DNA from: Bradyrhizobium manausense
Lineage (GTDB): Bacteria; Pseudomonadota; Alphaproteobacteria; Rhizobiales; Xanthobacteraceae
Length of the DNA stretch: 64,000 nt
Assembly: GCF_018130615.1 (NCBI RefSeq)
Contig: NZ_JAFCKB010000026.1
Span: 53,542-117,541, forward strand
Direction: 5' to 3'
The first letter of the stretch is position 1. The number at the start of each line of letters is the position of its first letter. Position numbers and translations under genes: made by a program. Of the stretch, positions 1 to 9,000 are shown piece by piece. The notes below the pieces were generated by a model, which saw nothing but the letters and a program-made list of their open reading frames with translations, had not been told where the DNA came from and made no database searches.

Positions 1-380
1 TCGGCATGAATCTCGGCATCGCCTTCCAGCTCGTCGACGACGTGCTCGACTATGGCGGCAAGAGTGCAAAGCTCGGCAAGAACACCGGCGACGATTTCCG
101 CGAGGGCAAGATCACGCTGCCCGTTGTGCTCGCCTTCCGTCGCGGCAACGACACCGAGCGCGCGTTCTGGATCAAGGCGCTCGAGCGCGGCGAGATCGGG
201 GACGCCGACCTCGATCACGCCATCGGTCTGATGAACAAGCACCGCGCGCTCGAGGATACGCTGAGCCGCGCCCAGCACTACGGCGCCATGGCCGTCGATG
301 CGCTGGCGCTGTTCCCGTCCTCGCCGATGAAGAGCGCGCTGGAGCAGGTGGTGGCGTTCTGTCTGGCACGGTCGCATTAG
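1..380 (+). CDS. Polyprenyl diphosphate synthase, C-terminal part (5' truncated by window edge)
   Basis: This is the last ~125 residues of a trans-isoprenyl diphosphate synthase; the reading frame is open from the first bases, so the start lies outside the window. The visible part carries the second Asp-rich motif (DDVLDY) followed by the GKNTGDDFREGKITLP stretch typical of long-chain octaprenyl/decaprenyl synthases. These enzymes add isopentenyl units to make the ubiquinone side chain. The chain length cannot be told because the first Asp-rich motif and its upstream determinants are missing. The gene ends in TAG and is followed by repeats, so it is probably the last gene of its unit. Confidence 0.9.
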   Translation, partial: GMNLGIAFQLVDDVLDYGGKSAKLGKNTGDDFREGKITLPVVLAFRRGNDTERAFWIKALERGEIGDADLDHAIGLMNKHRALEDTLSRAQHYGAMAVDALALFPSSPMKSALEQVVAFCLARSH

Positions 381-418
381 CGGCGACGCGCTTAGGCGCC
401 TGCGCACCCAAACCTCGG

Positions 419-562
419 TGTCGTCCCGGCGAAGGCCGGGACCTATCCCGCGCGATCCATTCGTCAGCGCGAGGTACGCGTACCGCGCCGACACATCTTC
501 ACCGCCAGCCTTCGCCAAACCACTCCGTGTGGTTATGGGCCCCGGCCTTCGCCGGAACGACA
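419..562. repeat. Long inverted repeat with GGCGAAGGCCGGG arms
   Basis: The ends are inverted copies: TCGTCCCGGCGAAGGCCGGG at 421-440 and the complementary CCCCGGCCTTCGCCGGAACGA ending near 561. About 100 bp separate the arms. The short open frame across it is a by-product of the repeat. The same kind of ends occur at 32691-32869. It looks like a dispersed palindromic element typical of Bradyrhizobium intergenic DNA. Confidence 0.7.
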
Positions 563-596
563 CCGTGGAGATAGCAGTCGCAACTGCATCAACACC

Positions 597-676
597 GTCA
601 TTGTGAGCGCGCCGAAGCAATCCAGAATCCCTCCGCGGCAACGGACTGGCTTGCTTCGCTGTGCTCGCGATGACGG
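597..676. repeat. Palindromic repeat, GTCATTG(C/T)GAGCG family, copy 1
   Basis: The unit starts GTCATTGTGAGCGC, contains GAAGCAATCCAGAATC, and closes with CTTGCTTCGC..GCTCGCGATGACGG, which folds back on the first half. A second copy lies at 9965-10050. Nothing gene-like is seen elsewhere in the 381-806 gap, which is otherwise filled by the 419-562 element. Confidence 0.7.
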
Positions 677-806
677 CACGTGACGCGCGGCCGTCGCTCA
701 CCAACTCGCATCTCAAACCGCGGCGCCAACTCTGATCACGGCGACAGCTCTCAGAAACAATGTCGCAGCCTCAGCCCTCTCCTTCCCATCCACTCCCGCC
801 CGCCAA

Positions 807-829
807 GTGACTTGCATTTTGCAAGTCAC
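807..829. promoter_or_regulatory. Perfect palindromic operator upstream of the HxlR gene
   Basis: Arms GTGACTTGCA (807-816) and TGCAAGTCAC (820-829) are exact inverted copies around a TTT spacer. The site ends 17 bp before the ATG of the HxlR-type regulator, where a core promoter or transcription start would be. ACTTGCA/TGCAAGT arms resemble operators of several HxlR-family regulators. Autoregulation of the regulator-synthase pair is the likely role; binding is inferred. Confidence 0.8.
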
Positions 830-846
830 GAACCTACCTTCCTGCC

Positions 847-1362
847 ATGCAGCCCAAATTGCCCTCCATCCTGGAATGTCCGGTCGGCCGCGCCGTGGAG
901 ACGGTTGGCGAATGGTGGAGCATCCTGATCCTGCGGGATGCGCTTCAGGGCTCGACACGGTTTGACGAATTCGAGCGCAATCTCGGGATTGCGCCGAACA
1001 TCTTGTCGCGACGCCTCGCCCATCTCACCAAGACTGGCATGTTCGTCCGTCGCCGTTACAACGCACGGCCGCCACGCTACGAATATGTGCTGACGGACAA
1101 GGCGCGGGATTTCTTCCCCGTCATCGCGACGCTGCTCGCCTGGGGCAACAAGCATCTCGCGCCGAAGGGCGAATCCATCCTGCTGGCGAGCCGGGACGAT
1201 CGCCGGCCGCTCGACCCGGTCGTGGTCGATGCCGCCGACCTGCAGCCGATCACGCTCGCCAATGCGGTGGTGATCGCAGGCCCCAGCGCCAGCCGCCTGA
1301 TGCGGCGGCGGCTCACTTCGCTCAAAGCCATGAACCCGGCCATTGCGCCGGATGGAGACTGA
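847..1362 (+). CDS. HxlR-family winged-helix transcriptional regulator
   Basis: A 171-residue DNA-binding protein. Residues ~11-100 form the HxlR winged helix (CPVGRAVETVGEWWSILILRDAL, then NLGIAPNILSRRLAHLTKTGM and a wing ending in YVLTDKARDF). It has the N-terminal Cys11 that several HxlR proteins use for redox sensing, though sensing is not shown here. The ~70-residue tail after the HTH is longer than in minimal members. A perfect palindrome just upstream is its likely binding site. The next gene, a FabF-like synthase, starts 1 bp after this stop, so the two are almost surely co-transcribed and the regulator probably controls both. Confidence 0.88.
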   Translation: MQPKLPSILECPVGRAVETVGEWWSILILRDALQGSTRFDEFERNLGIAPNILSRRLAHLTKTGMFVRRRYNARPPRYEYVLTDKARDFFPVIATLLAWGNKHLAPKGESILLASRDDRRPLDPVVVDAADLQPITLANAVVIAGPSASRLMRRRLTSLKAMNPAIAPDGD

Positions 1363-1363
1363 T

Positions 1364-2626
1364 ATGCGTCGTGTCGTCGTGACGGGAATGGGCGCAGTGT
1401 CGCCGCTCGGCTGTGGTGTCGAATTGTCCTGGCGCCGGCTGCTCGCCGGCCAAAGCGGGCTGCGCCCGCTGCCCGAATGGGCGCAGGCGCTGCCGGCACG
1501 CATTGTCGGCCTCGTGCCCGACAAGGCCGATGATGCCGACGGCGGTTTCGATCCGGCACAGGCTGCGGCACCAAAGGATCAGCGCAAGATGGACCGCTTC
1601 ATTCTGTTCGCGTTGCTCGCGACGGCAGAAGCGGTGGCACAGGCCAAATGGATGCCGCGGGAAGCTGTGGCCCTGGAGCGAACCGCGACGATCATCGCCT
1701 CCGGCGTCGGCGGCTTCCCGGCGATGGCCGAGGCCGTGCGCATCACCGAGCAGCGCGGTGCGCGCCGGCTCTCGCCCTTCACGATCCCCTCGTTCCTCGC
1801 CAATCTCGCCGCCGGCCACGTCTCGATCAAATACGGCTATAAGGGCGCGCTTGGCACCCCCGTCACCGCATGTGCCGCTGGCGTGCAGGCAATCGGCGAT
1901 GCCGCGCGCATGATCCGTGCCGGCGAGGCCGACGTCGCAATCTGCGGAGGCACTGAAGCCTGCATCGACATCGTCAGCCTCGGCGGCTTCGCGGCAGCGC
2001 GCGCGCTGTCGAGTTCCTTCAACGACGAGCCGGCGCGCGCCTCGCGCCCGTTCGATCGCGATCGCGACGGCTTTGTGATGGGCGAAGGCGCCGGCGTTCT
2101 CGTGGTCGAGGAGCTGGAACATGCGCTGGCGCGCGGCGCCGAGCCAATCGCCGAGATTGTCGGGTACGGCACCACGGCTGATGCCTACCACATGACATCG
2201 GGTCCGCCCGATGGCGACGGCGCCCGTCGCGCCATGGAGATTGCACTTCGGCAGGCGAACCTTGCGCCGGCGGATCTGCAGCACCTCAACGCGCATGCGA
2301 CCTCGACGCCCGCCGGTGACGAGAGCGAGCTCGGCGCGATCGGTGCGCTGTTCGGCCGCAGCAATTCCATCGCGGTGAGCGCGACCAAATCGGCCACCGG
2401 TCATCTGCTTGGCGCCGCCGGCGGGCTCGAAGCGATCTTCACGGTGCTCGCTCTGCGCGACCAGATCGCGCCGCCGACGCTCAATTTCGAGAACCCCGAC
2501 GCAGGGGCTGACGGTATCGACATCGTGGCAGGCCGCGCACGGCCGATGCCGATGCAGCATGCGATCTCCAACGGCTTCGGGTTCGGCGGAGTAAACGCCA
2601 GCGCGATCTTCCGCCGCATGGGCTAG
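1364..2626 (+). CDS. Beta-ketoacyl-ACP synthase II (FabF-like)
   Basis: A 420-residue condensing enzyme that would extend acyl-ACP with malonyl-ACP. The full KAS II active site is present: nucleophile Cys170 in TACAAG, His311 in NAHATSTPAGD, Lys342 and His347 in TKSATGHLLGAAGG. The ATG at 1364 is preferred to an in-frame TTG at 1343 because it gives the standard MRRVVVTGMG start, has GGAG at ~1353-1356, and follows the HxlR stop by one base. No acyl carrier protein or other fab gene is adjacent, so this looks like a stand-alone, regulator-controlled KAS II rather than the housekeeping fabF; the substrate is unknown. Confidence 0.9.
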   Translation: MRRVVVTGMGAVSPLGCGVELSWRRLLAGQSGLRPLPEWAQALPARIVGLVPDKADDADGGFDPAQAAAPKDQRKMDRFILFALLATAEAVAQAKWMPREAVALERTATIIASGVGGFPAMAEAVRITEQRGARRLSPFTIPSFLANLAAGHVSIKYGYKGALGTPVTACAAGVQAIGDAARMIRAGEADVAICGGTEACIDIVSLGGFAAARALSSSFNDEPARASRPFDRDRDGFVMGEGAGVLVVEELEHALARGAEPIAEIVGYGTTADAYHMTSGPPDGDGARRAMEIALRQANLAPADLQHLNAHATSTPAGDESELGAIGALFGRSNSIAVSATKSATGHLLGAAGGLEAIFTVLALRDQIAPPTLNFENPDAGADGIDIVAGRARPMPMQHAISNGFGFGGVNASAIFRRMG

Positions 2627-2670
2627 ACGAGAGGTCTTGCAATCGCGCCGCGCTGCGCTACGAAAACAGG

Positions 2671-3303
2671 ATGATCGACACGAATATCTGGCTGTTCCTT
2701 GCTGCCGCCCTCGTCATTGCCGCCATTCCCGGCCCCGGCATCTTCTACGTCGCGGCGCGAACCTTGTCGGAAGGGCGCGCCAGCGGCTTTGCTTCGACCG
2801 CGGGCACGGCGCTGGGCGGCCTGGTTCATGTCGTCGCCGGCAGCCTCGGCATCTCCGCTATCATCTTGGCGAGTGCCGAGCTGTTTACGGCCGTGAAATT
2901 TGTCGGCGCACTCTATCTGGTCTGGCTCGGCATCAAGACTTTTCGAAGCGCCGGCCACGCCCGGCCGCTCGGGAGCGAAACCGTCGGCGACAAGCGCGCC
3001 TTCCGCGACGGGGTCCTGGTCGAGGCACTGAACCCGAAGACCGCAGCGTTTTTCCTCGCCTTCATCCCGCAATTCCTCGATCCCGCGGGAACGAGCCCCA
3101 CGCTGCAATTCATCGTGCTTGGCGCCATCTCGGTGACGCTGAACACGTTCGCCGATATCGGCGTGGTGCTGATGGCGTCCGCGACCCGCACGCAGCTGAT
3201 CGGGCGGCCGCTTCTGATGCGTCGCCTGACGCAAGGCTCAGGGCTCTTCATCGCCGGCCTCGGCCTGTCGCTCGCGCTGGCGAGGCGGCCCGTGAATGGA
3301 TAG
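2671..3303 (+). CDS. LysE/RhtB-family amino-acid or small-molecule exporter
   Basis: A 210-residue inner-membrane protein of LysE-type length. It has the family start (LFLAAALVIAAIPGPGIFYVAARTLSEGRASGFASTAG split over helix 1 and the first loop) and about six hydrophobic segments. The FLVEALNPKTAAFFLAFIPQF-like stretch (VEALNPKTAAFFLAFIPQF) is the conserved central motif. These proteins export amino acids or homoserine lactone-like compounds; the substrate cannot be read from sequence. It follows the FabF-like gene by 44 bp and overlaps the next gene by 8 bp, so it is probably translationally coupled to the alpha/beta hydrolase. Confidence 0.88.
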   Translation: MIDTNIWLFLAAALVIAAIPGPGIFYVAARTLSEGRASGFASTAGTALGGLVHVVAGSLGISAIILASAELFTAVKFVGALYLVWLGIKTFRSAGHARPLGSETVGDKRAFRDGVLVEALNPKTAAFFLAFIPQFLDPAGTSPTLQFIVLGAISVTLNTFADIGVVLMASATRTQLIGRPLLMRRLTQGSGLFIAGLGLSLALARRPVNG

Positions 3304-4186
3304 CGCCACGATGACCGTCCCGCAAAGCCGCTATTACGAGTCTCACGGCCTGCGTCTGCATTATGCAGATTGGGGTAACGAGAATGCGCCGCCTCTCATC
3401 CTGGTCCATGGCGGCCGGGATCATTGCCGGAGCTGGGACGCCATCGCCCGCTCATTGCAGCCGCACTTCCACGTGATCGCGCCCGATCTGCGCGGCCACG
3501 GCGATTCCGACTGGACGAAGGGCGGCAGCTACGCGCTGACCGAGTATGTCTACGATCTCACCCAGCTCGTCCGCAGCATCGCGGCGCCCCAAGTAACTCT
3601 CATCGGCCATTCGATGGGCGGAATGGTGAGTCTCATCTTCTCGGGTTCATTCCCCGAGCTGGTCTCGAAACTCGTCGTTCTCGACGGCGTAACGATGCTG
3701 CCGGATTCACCCAAACCGCCGACGCATGAGCGCATCGGCAAATGGGCCGCCCAGCTCGACAGACTGCACGATCGCACGCCGCGCCGCTATGCGACCCTCG
3801 AGGACGCGGCTGCGCAGATGATACTTCACAACAAGCGGCTCTCCCGTGATCTCGCGCTGCATCTTGCCACCTACGGCGCGCGGCAGAATGAAGACGGCAC
3901 CTATAGCTGGAAGTTCGATCCCTACCAGCGCGCCAGTGCGCCGCACCGGCTCTGGCCGGACGATCACGTCGCCCTGTGGTCGCGCATCACTTGTCCCACT
4001 CTGCTGCTGAATGCCGGCGAGAGCTTTCTCGCCGGCACTCGGTCGGCGGGACTGGAGCGCTATTTCCGAGAGGCGCGGATCGAGACCATCGCCGGCGCCG
4101 GCCACTGGCTGCAGCACGACAAGCCTGAGGAGGTGCTGGGTAAGATCCGGCGATTCTTGGGATTGGCCGAGGACGGCGCAGGTTAG
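3296..4186 (+). CDS. Alpha/beta-fold hydrolase
   Basis: A 296-residue soluble hydrolase of the alpha/beta fold. It shows the oxyanion-loop HGGRDHCRSWD, the nucleophile elbow GHSMGG, and a C-terminal GAGHWLQHD with the catalytic His; an acid residue is expected in the TCPTLLLNAGES region. The RGHGDSDW segment is typical of epoxide hydrolase/haloperoxidase-like members. No lid that would identify the substrate is recognisable. The ATG at 3296 overlaps the exporter gene; a second ATG at 3311 (MTVPQSRYYE) is also possible. The overlap suggests the hydrolase and exporter act in one process, which is inference. Confidence 0.85.
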   Translation: MDSATMTVPQSRYYESHGLRLHYADWGNENAPPLILVHGGRDHCRSWDAIARSLQPHFHVIAPDLRGHGDSDWTKGGSYALTEYVYDLTQLVRSIAAPQVTLIGHSMGGMVSLIFSGSFPELVSKLVVLDGVTMLPDSPKPPTHERIGKWAAQLDRLHDRTPRRYATLEDAAAQMILHNKRLSRDLALHLATYGARQNEDGTYSWKFDPYQRASAPHRLWPDDHVALWSRITCPTLLLNAGESFLAGTRSAGLERYFREARIETIAGAGHWLQHDKPEEVLGKIRRFLGLAEDGAG

Positions 4187-4320
4187 CTACGCTGGAGTGG
4201 GCAAAGCGACTTGTCCGCCGTAGCTCGAAGAGCGAAGGCGGAGGCAATGCCCACGCCTTCGAACGCGTCATATCTATACATGGTGGGCACGGCGCTATCG
4301 CGCCTCTGCCCCCTACGGCA
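4187..4320. repeat. Dispersed repeat with GGTGGGCACGGCGC/GCCC core, copy 1
   Basis: Between two convergent genes lies CTACGCTGGAGTGGGCAAAG, a TTGTCCGCCGTAGC..GAAGAGCGAAGGCGGA hairpin-like part, and TGGTGGGCACGGCGC closing with CTCTGCCCCCTACGGC. A related copy (TAGGGTGGGC ... GTGGGCACGGCGC ... GCCCACCCTGCGGC) occurs at 56207-56298. No gene is seen in this gap. Confidence 0.6.
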
Positions 4321-4338
4321 CCGTCTTCCGGGAAACAG

Positions 4339-5223
4339 CTAGCTCAATGTCCCCGCATGCACCCACCAGCCCGGATGATCCGCGCGGATCTTCTCGGCAG
4401 CGGCGTGCGCCTCGGCGGGCAGGCCGTAGATCGCAAAACAGGTCGCGCCCGAGCCTGACATGCGCGCGAGCTTGACGCCGGCGGAAGAGCGCAAAGCGCC
4501 CAGCACGTCACCGATCACTGGCTCGATACGCATCGCAGGCGCCTCGAGGTCGTTGGCCACCGCGTCGAGAACCGCGACCCAATCGGCGATCGATCCGCCC
4601 GCCTCCGGCCAGGCCGGAGCTGCGAGGACCGAGGTCGCGCCGACCAGGAGCTCACCATTGCGCAAGCCGAGCGCCTGGAACACGTCCTTGGTCGCGACCG
4701 GCACGCGCGGATTGACCATCACGCAGGGCATGCTCGGCAACGCCAGCGGCAGCAGCTGCTCTCCGACCCCGGTCATGTCGCAGGCACGCGAGAGCAGGCA
4801 CACCGGCACATCGGCACCGGTCGCGAGCGCGACCTCCTGGAGCCTGGGATCATCGAGCGACAGATTGTTGAGACGCGCCAGCAGGCGCAGTGCCGCCGCC
4901 GCATCCGCCGAGCCGCCGCCGATACCGGCTGCGACCGGCAAGACCTTGTCGAGCGCGAAGGCGCCGAGCTTCAAATTCGGCACGGCGTCGGCCAACAATT
5001 TTGCAGCCTTGAACACGAGATTATCCGACGTGTCGCCGCAGGCCGCTGCAAGCGGCCCCGTGGTCGCAAGCCTGAGCTCGCCACCCGGCTCCAGCGTGAG
5101 CCGGTCAGCACAGTCGGCAAACGCAACCACGCTTTCGAGATCATGATAGCCGTCGGCACGGCGGCCGATCACGCGAAGGCTCAGATTGACCTTCGCGCGC
5201 CCTTCTTCAACCAACGCCGGCAT
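4339..5223 (-). CDS. ispE: 4-diphosphocytidyl-2-C-methyl-D-erythritol kinase
   Basis: IspE phosphorylates CDP-methylerythritol in the non-mevalonate pathway to isopentenyl diphosphate. The 294-residue protein has the GHMP-kinase ATP loop PVAAGIGGGSADAAA (~residues 95-110), the N-terminal AKVNLSLRVIGRRADGYHDLES motif and a C-terminal MSGSGATCFAIYG glycine-rich motif. Length fits the family. It starts 24 bp after the stop of the TPR protein gene on the same strand, so both probably share a transcript. The polyprenyl synthase at the left edge consumes the product of this pathway, but is on the other strand. Confidence 0.95.
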   Translation of the reverse strand: MPALVEEGRAKVNLSLRVIGRRADGYHDLESVVAFADCADRLTLEPGGELRLATTGPLAAACGDTSDNLVFKAAKLLADAVPNLKLGAFALDKVLPVAAGIGGGSADAAAALRLLARLNNLSLDDPRLQEVALATGADVPVCLLSRACDMTGVGEQLLPLALPSMPCVMVNPRVPVATKDVFQALGLRNGELLVGATSVLAAPAWPEAGGSIADWVAVLDAVANDLEAPAMRIEPVIGDVLGALRSSAGVKLARMSGSGATCFAIYGLPAEAHAAAEKIRADHPGWWVHAGTLS

Positions 5224-5247
5224 TGGCGATGCCCCCTCAACGCAGCC

Positions 5248-7044
5248 TTAACCGCCCTTGTCGTCGTCTTTCTTCTTATCCGCCTGCGCGGCCGAAGAGT
5301 TCGAATTATCGTCGCTCATGCCGTTGGCGATCTTGGCCTCGATCTTCTGCAGATCGTCCGCCTCGGGCTTGAGATCACGGGCATGCGCCCACTGGAATTT
5401 GGCCTCCAGCGTGCGGCCGACGCGCCAATAGGCGTCGCCGAGATGGTCGTTGATGGTGGGATCCTCGGGCTTGAGATCGATCGCGCGCTCGAGGTTCTTC
5501 ACCGCCTCTTCGTAGTTGCCGATGCGGTAGTAGGCCCAGCCGAGGGAATCGACGATGTACCCGTCGTCGGGGCGCTGCTCGACGGCACGCTTGATCATCT
5601 TCATGCCTTCGTCGAGATTCACGCCCTGGTCGATCCAGGAATAACCGAGATAGTTCAGGACATGCGCTTGGTCGGGCTGCAGCTCGAGCGCCTTCTTCAT
5701 GTCGGCTTCCGCGTTGCCCCACTGCTTGGAGCGCTCCTCGCAGATGCCGCGATAATAGTACCAGACGCTGTTGGCCTTGTCGTTGCCGGCCGGCAGCACG
5801 TCGATGCCTTGCGAATAGGTCGCGCCGCAGTCGCTGAACTTCTTGCGGCCGCGCTCGAGATTGCCGAGCGCCATGATGGCTTCGAGATCCTTGGAGTCCT
5901 CCGATATGACGCCCTTGAGGATCTTGATCGCCTCGTCGGTACGGTCGGCCGAATCCAGATCGATGGCGAGCTGAATCTGCGCGTTGCGCTTCAAGGGCGA
6001 GCTCGACGGCACGCGCTCGTAGATCTTGATCGCCATCTGCGGCCGCTTCACCGATTCATAGAGGTCGGCGAGCGAAAGCAACGCCAGCGGATGATTGGGC
6101 TGGAGATAGAGCGCGAGTTGGAGATAGACCAGCGCGAGATCTTCGCCGCCGCGGCGGGTCAACATCGCGCCGATGCCGTAGAGAGCCTCGGCCGCACCGG
6201 CCTGCGGGGAATCGACCAGCGATGGCATCTTCTTGCCGGCCTTGGTCTCTCGCAGGCCTTCCACGATCAGCGGATGACGGGCGAGCTTCTTGTCGAAGGC
6301 TTCATAGATCGCGGTCGCAGAGGCCGCATCCTTGTTGCGCGACAGCCAGCGCGCATAGGCCTCGCTGACGCGCAGCATGGAATCGTCGAGCTTATAGGCG
6401 CGCTCGAAGCGGGGGCCCGCGTCCTTCTCCTTGCCGGCGTTCTCGAGGATCATGCCGGCGTGCAGATCCTTGAACAGCGGATACCACTCCGGGCCCGCCA
6501 GCTTGTCGATCGTCGCAACCGCGCTCTTGGCATCGCCCGCACCATAGGCCGCCCAGCCGGACAGAAGCGTCGCGACGAGATCGGTGATCGGCCCGCGAAT
6601 CGACTGGTTGATGTTGCTCTGCGCGCTCGGATATTTCTTCAGCTTCAAATCATGCACGCCGACCACGAGGCGTGCGATGCGATTGGTCTTGTCGATGGCG
6701 AGGATGCGCTCGGCGAGCTTGATCGCTTCTTCGAGGTCGCCATCGTCGACCGAGGAGATGAAGGCGCGGTCGAGCAGCTCGTTGTTCTTGGGATCGGTCC
6801 GCAGCGCAGAGCGGTAGAAGGCGGCGGCAGAGCTCGCGTCGCGCTCGACATTGGCATGACGGGCGGCGAGATAGCTGCCAGCGGTGGTGAGCGACTTCAG
6901 ATCGTTTCGGGTCGGAAACGGCGCCGCCGTATCGGCCGGATGATCCGGCGTCTGCGCCAGCACCCCGCCGGGGACCGCCACGATCGCAGAACCGACAAGG
7001 GCGATGGCAGCAGCAGTCCAGCGGTTGAAACGATTTGAAAACAT
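5248..7044 (-). CDS. Secreted/periplasmic tetratricopeptide-repeat protein
   Basis: A 598-residue TPR protein. The start at 7044 is chosen because it gives a clear signal peptide (MFSNRFNRWTAAAIALVGS ... VLAQ), whereas the longer frame to 7203 adds only Arg/Pro-rich shadow sequence. Many TPR motifs run over the whole protein; the clearest are near the C-terminus (HVLNYLGYSWIDQGVNLDEG, YIVDSLGWAYYRIGNYEEAV, PTINDHLGDAYWRVGRTLEA). The tail is Asp/Lys-rich. TPR scaffolds of this kind often assist envelope protein assembly, but the partner is unknown. It lies upstream of ispE with a 24-bp gap. The 294-bp gap to the ETF-QO gene holds nothing recognisable. Confidence 0.85.
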   Translation of the reverse strand: MFSNRFNRWTAAAIALVGSAIVAVPGGVLAQTPDHPADTAAPFPTRNDLKSLTTAGSYLAARHANVERDASSAAAFYRSALRTDPKNNELLDRAFISSVDDGDLEEAIKLAERILAIDKTNRIARLVVGVHDLKLKKYPSAQSNINQSIRGPITDLVATLLSGWAAYGAGDAKSAVATIDKLAGPEWYPLFKDLHAGMILENAGKEKDAGPRFERAYKLDDSMLRVSEAYARWLSRNKDAASATAIYEAFDKKLARHPLIVEGLRETKAGKKMPSLVDSPQAGAAEALYGIGAMLTRRGGEDLALVYLQLALYLQPNHPLALLSLADLYESVKRPQMAIKIYERVPSSSPLKRNAQIQLAIDLDSADRTDEAIKILKGVISEDSKDLEAIMALGNLERGRKKFSDCGATYSQGIDVLPAGNDKANSVWYYYRGICEERSKQWGNAEADMKKALELQPDQAHVLNYLGYSWIDQGVNLDEGMKMIKRAVEQRPDDGYIVDSLGWAYYRIGNYEEAVKNLERAIDLKPEDPTINDHLGDAYWRVGRTLEAKFQWAHARDLKPEADDLQKIEAKIANGMSDDNSNSSAAQADKKKDDDKGG

Positions 7045-7338
7045 CAGGGCTCGCCTTGAGTTGGTGGTGCCTGGGTTTGAAGCAAAAGGCCGTCTCGCAC
7101 GCGAACGCGGCCGGCGACATCGAGACCCGGAACCGTCGGGTCCGGACAATGCCGCTTTTGGCGCGTCACCGCAAGGATTCGGACCGGGTGCCCCCCTCCG
7201 CACGCCCCAAATCGGCCAATGACCGTCAAGAGCGCCCCAAGACGCCGCTACTATGGCCTTATCGTGGCCGGGAGCACCCGTGGTCCTGCCGTCCTCACGC
7301 GAACGTGCGCCAGATCACGCTTTGTGACCCTGCGGCCC

Positions 7339-9000
7339 CTACATCGCCTCGTAATTCGGTCCGCCGCCACCCTCCGGAGGAACCCAGGTGATGTTGCCGT
7401 TGGGGTCCTTCACGTCGCAGGTTTTGCAGTGGACGCAGTTCTGGGCGTTGATCTGGTAACGCGGGCTGGCGCCCTCCTCGACCCACTCATAGACGCCGGC
7501 CGGGCAATAGCGATTCGACGGACCGGCGAAGACGTCGTGCTCCGACGACTTCTGCAGGTCCATGTCGGTCACGCGAAGATGAACCGGCTGATCTTCCTCG
7601 TGATTGGTGTTGGACAGAAACACCGAGGACAGCTTGTCGAACGAGATCTTGCCGTCCGGCTTCGGATAGTTCTTCGGCGCATGTTGCTTGGCCGGATCGA
7701 GCGTCGAGCGATCGGGCTTGGCATGGGACAGCGTGCCGAACAGCGAGACGCCGAACAGCTGATTGGTCCACATGTCGATGGCGCCAAGGGGCACACCGAG
7801 AAAGGTGCCGAACTTCGACCACAGCGGCTTGACGTTGCGGATCCTGAAGAGGTCCTTGCCGACCGCGGAATCGCGCCAGGCATTCTCGTAGGCGGCGACC
7901 TCGTCATTGGCGCGGCCTTCGGCGAGCGCAGCGGCGACATATTCGGCGGCGAGCATGCCGGTGCCCATCGCGTTGTGCACGCCCTTGATGCGGGGAACGT
8001 TGACGAAGCCGGCCGCACAGCCGACCAGCGCACCGCCCGGAAAGGTCAAGCGCGGCACCGACTGGTAGCCGCCTTCGGTGATGGCGCGCGCGCCGTAGGC
8101 GAGACGCTTGCCACCTTCGAATACGTCGCGGATCGACGGATGGGTCTTGAAGCGCTGGAATTCGTCGAACGGCGACAGATATGGATCGTCGTAGTTGAGG
8201 TGCACGACGAAGCCGACCGCGACGCGGTTGTCGTCGTAGTGATAAAGGAACGAGCCTCCGCCGGTCGAATTATTGAGCGGCCAGCCGAACGAGTGCTGGA
8301 TCAGGCCCTTCTTGTGCTTGGCCGGATCGATCTGCCAGACCTCCTTCAGGCCGATGCCGAACTTCGGCGGTTCGCACTTGGCATCCAATGCAAACTTCGC
8401 GATCAACTGCTTCGACAGCGAGCCCCGCGCGCCCTCGGCGAACAGCGTGTACTTGCCGAGCAGCTCCATGCCGCGGGTGTAGGAATCCTTGTGCGTACCA
8501 TCCTTGGCGATGCCCATGTCGCCGGTCGCGATGCCCCGCACCGCGCCCTTCTCGTCATAGAGCACTTCGGTCGCGGCAAAGCCCGGATAGATCTCGACGC
8601 CGAGCCCTTCCGCCTTCGGCGCGAGCCAGCGGCAGACATTGCCGAGCGAGCCGATGTAGCAGTGATGATTGCTCATCAGCGGCGGCATCGCGAAGCCAGG
8701 CAGCTTGATGCGGTTGTCGCCGAACATCCAGTAGAAGTGGTCATCCTTGACCTGCGTCTTCAACGGACAGTCGGGATCCTCGCGCCAGTCCGGGATCAGC
8801 TTGTCGAGCGAGATCGGATCGATCACCGCACCCGAGAGAATGTGCGCACCGACCTCGGAGCCCTTCTCCACCACGACGATGTTGAGATCGGCGTTGAGCT
8901 GTTTGAGCCGGATCGCCGCAGCCAGGCCCGAGGGGCCGGCGCCGACGATGACGACGTCGAATTCCATGGATTCGCGCGGGGGAAGTTCTTCGGTGCTCAT
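7339..9000 (-). CDS. Electron transfer flavoprotein-ubiquinone oxidoreductase
   Basis: ETF-QO passes electrons from ETF, reduced by acyl-CoA and other dehydrogenases, into the ubiquinone pool. The 553-residue protein starts with an FAD dinucleotide-binding motif (FDVVIVGAGPSGLAAAIRL) and ends with the 4Fe-4S region (CPAGVYEW ... NCVHCKTCDVKDPNGNITW). Length and both cofactor regions fit the family fully. It is a monotopic membrane-associated enzyme. It is divergent from the uracil-DNA glycosylase gene with a 136-bp shared upstream region. No etfAB genes are in the window. Confidence 0.95.
   Translation of the reverse strand: MSTEELPPRESMEFDVVIVGAGPSGLAAAIRLKQLNADLNIVVVEKGSEVGAHILSGAVIDPISLDKLIPDWREDPDCPLKTQVKDDHFYWMFGDNRIKLPGFAMPPLMSNHHCYIGSLGNVCRWLAPKAEGLGVEIYPGFAATEVLYDEKGAVRGIATGDMGIAKDGTHKDSYTRGMELLGKYTLFAEGARGSLSKQLIAKFALDAKCEPPKFGIGLKEVWQIDPAKHKKGLIQHSFGWPLNNSTGGGSFLYHYDDNRVAVGFVVHLNYDDPYLSPFDEFQRFKTHPSIRDVFEGGKRLAYGARAITEGGYQSVPRLTFPGGALVGCAAGFVNVPRIKGVHNAMGTGMLAAEYVAAALAEGRANDEVAAYENAWRDSAVGKDLFRIRNVKPLWSKFGTFLGVPLGAIDMWTNQLFGVSLFGTLSHAKPDRSTLDPAKQHAPKNYPKPDGKISFDKLSSVFLSNTNHEEDQPVHLRVTDMDLQKSSEHDVFAGPSNRYCPAGVYEWVEEGASPRYQINAQNCVHCKTCDVKDPNGNITWVPPEGGGGPNYEAM

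Noticed and set aside
418-606. 62-residue plus-strand frame after the polyprenyl synthase
   Set aside because: It is made of the palindromic repeat arms (SSRRRPGPIPRDP) and has no RBS.
5143-7038. 631-residue plus-strand frame across the TPR gene
   Set aside because: Antisense shadow of a highly biased gene; the minus-strand protein has a signal peptide and clear TPR repeats.
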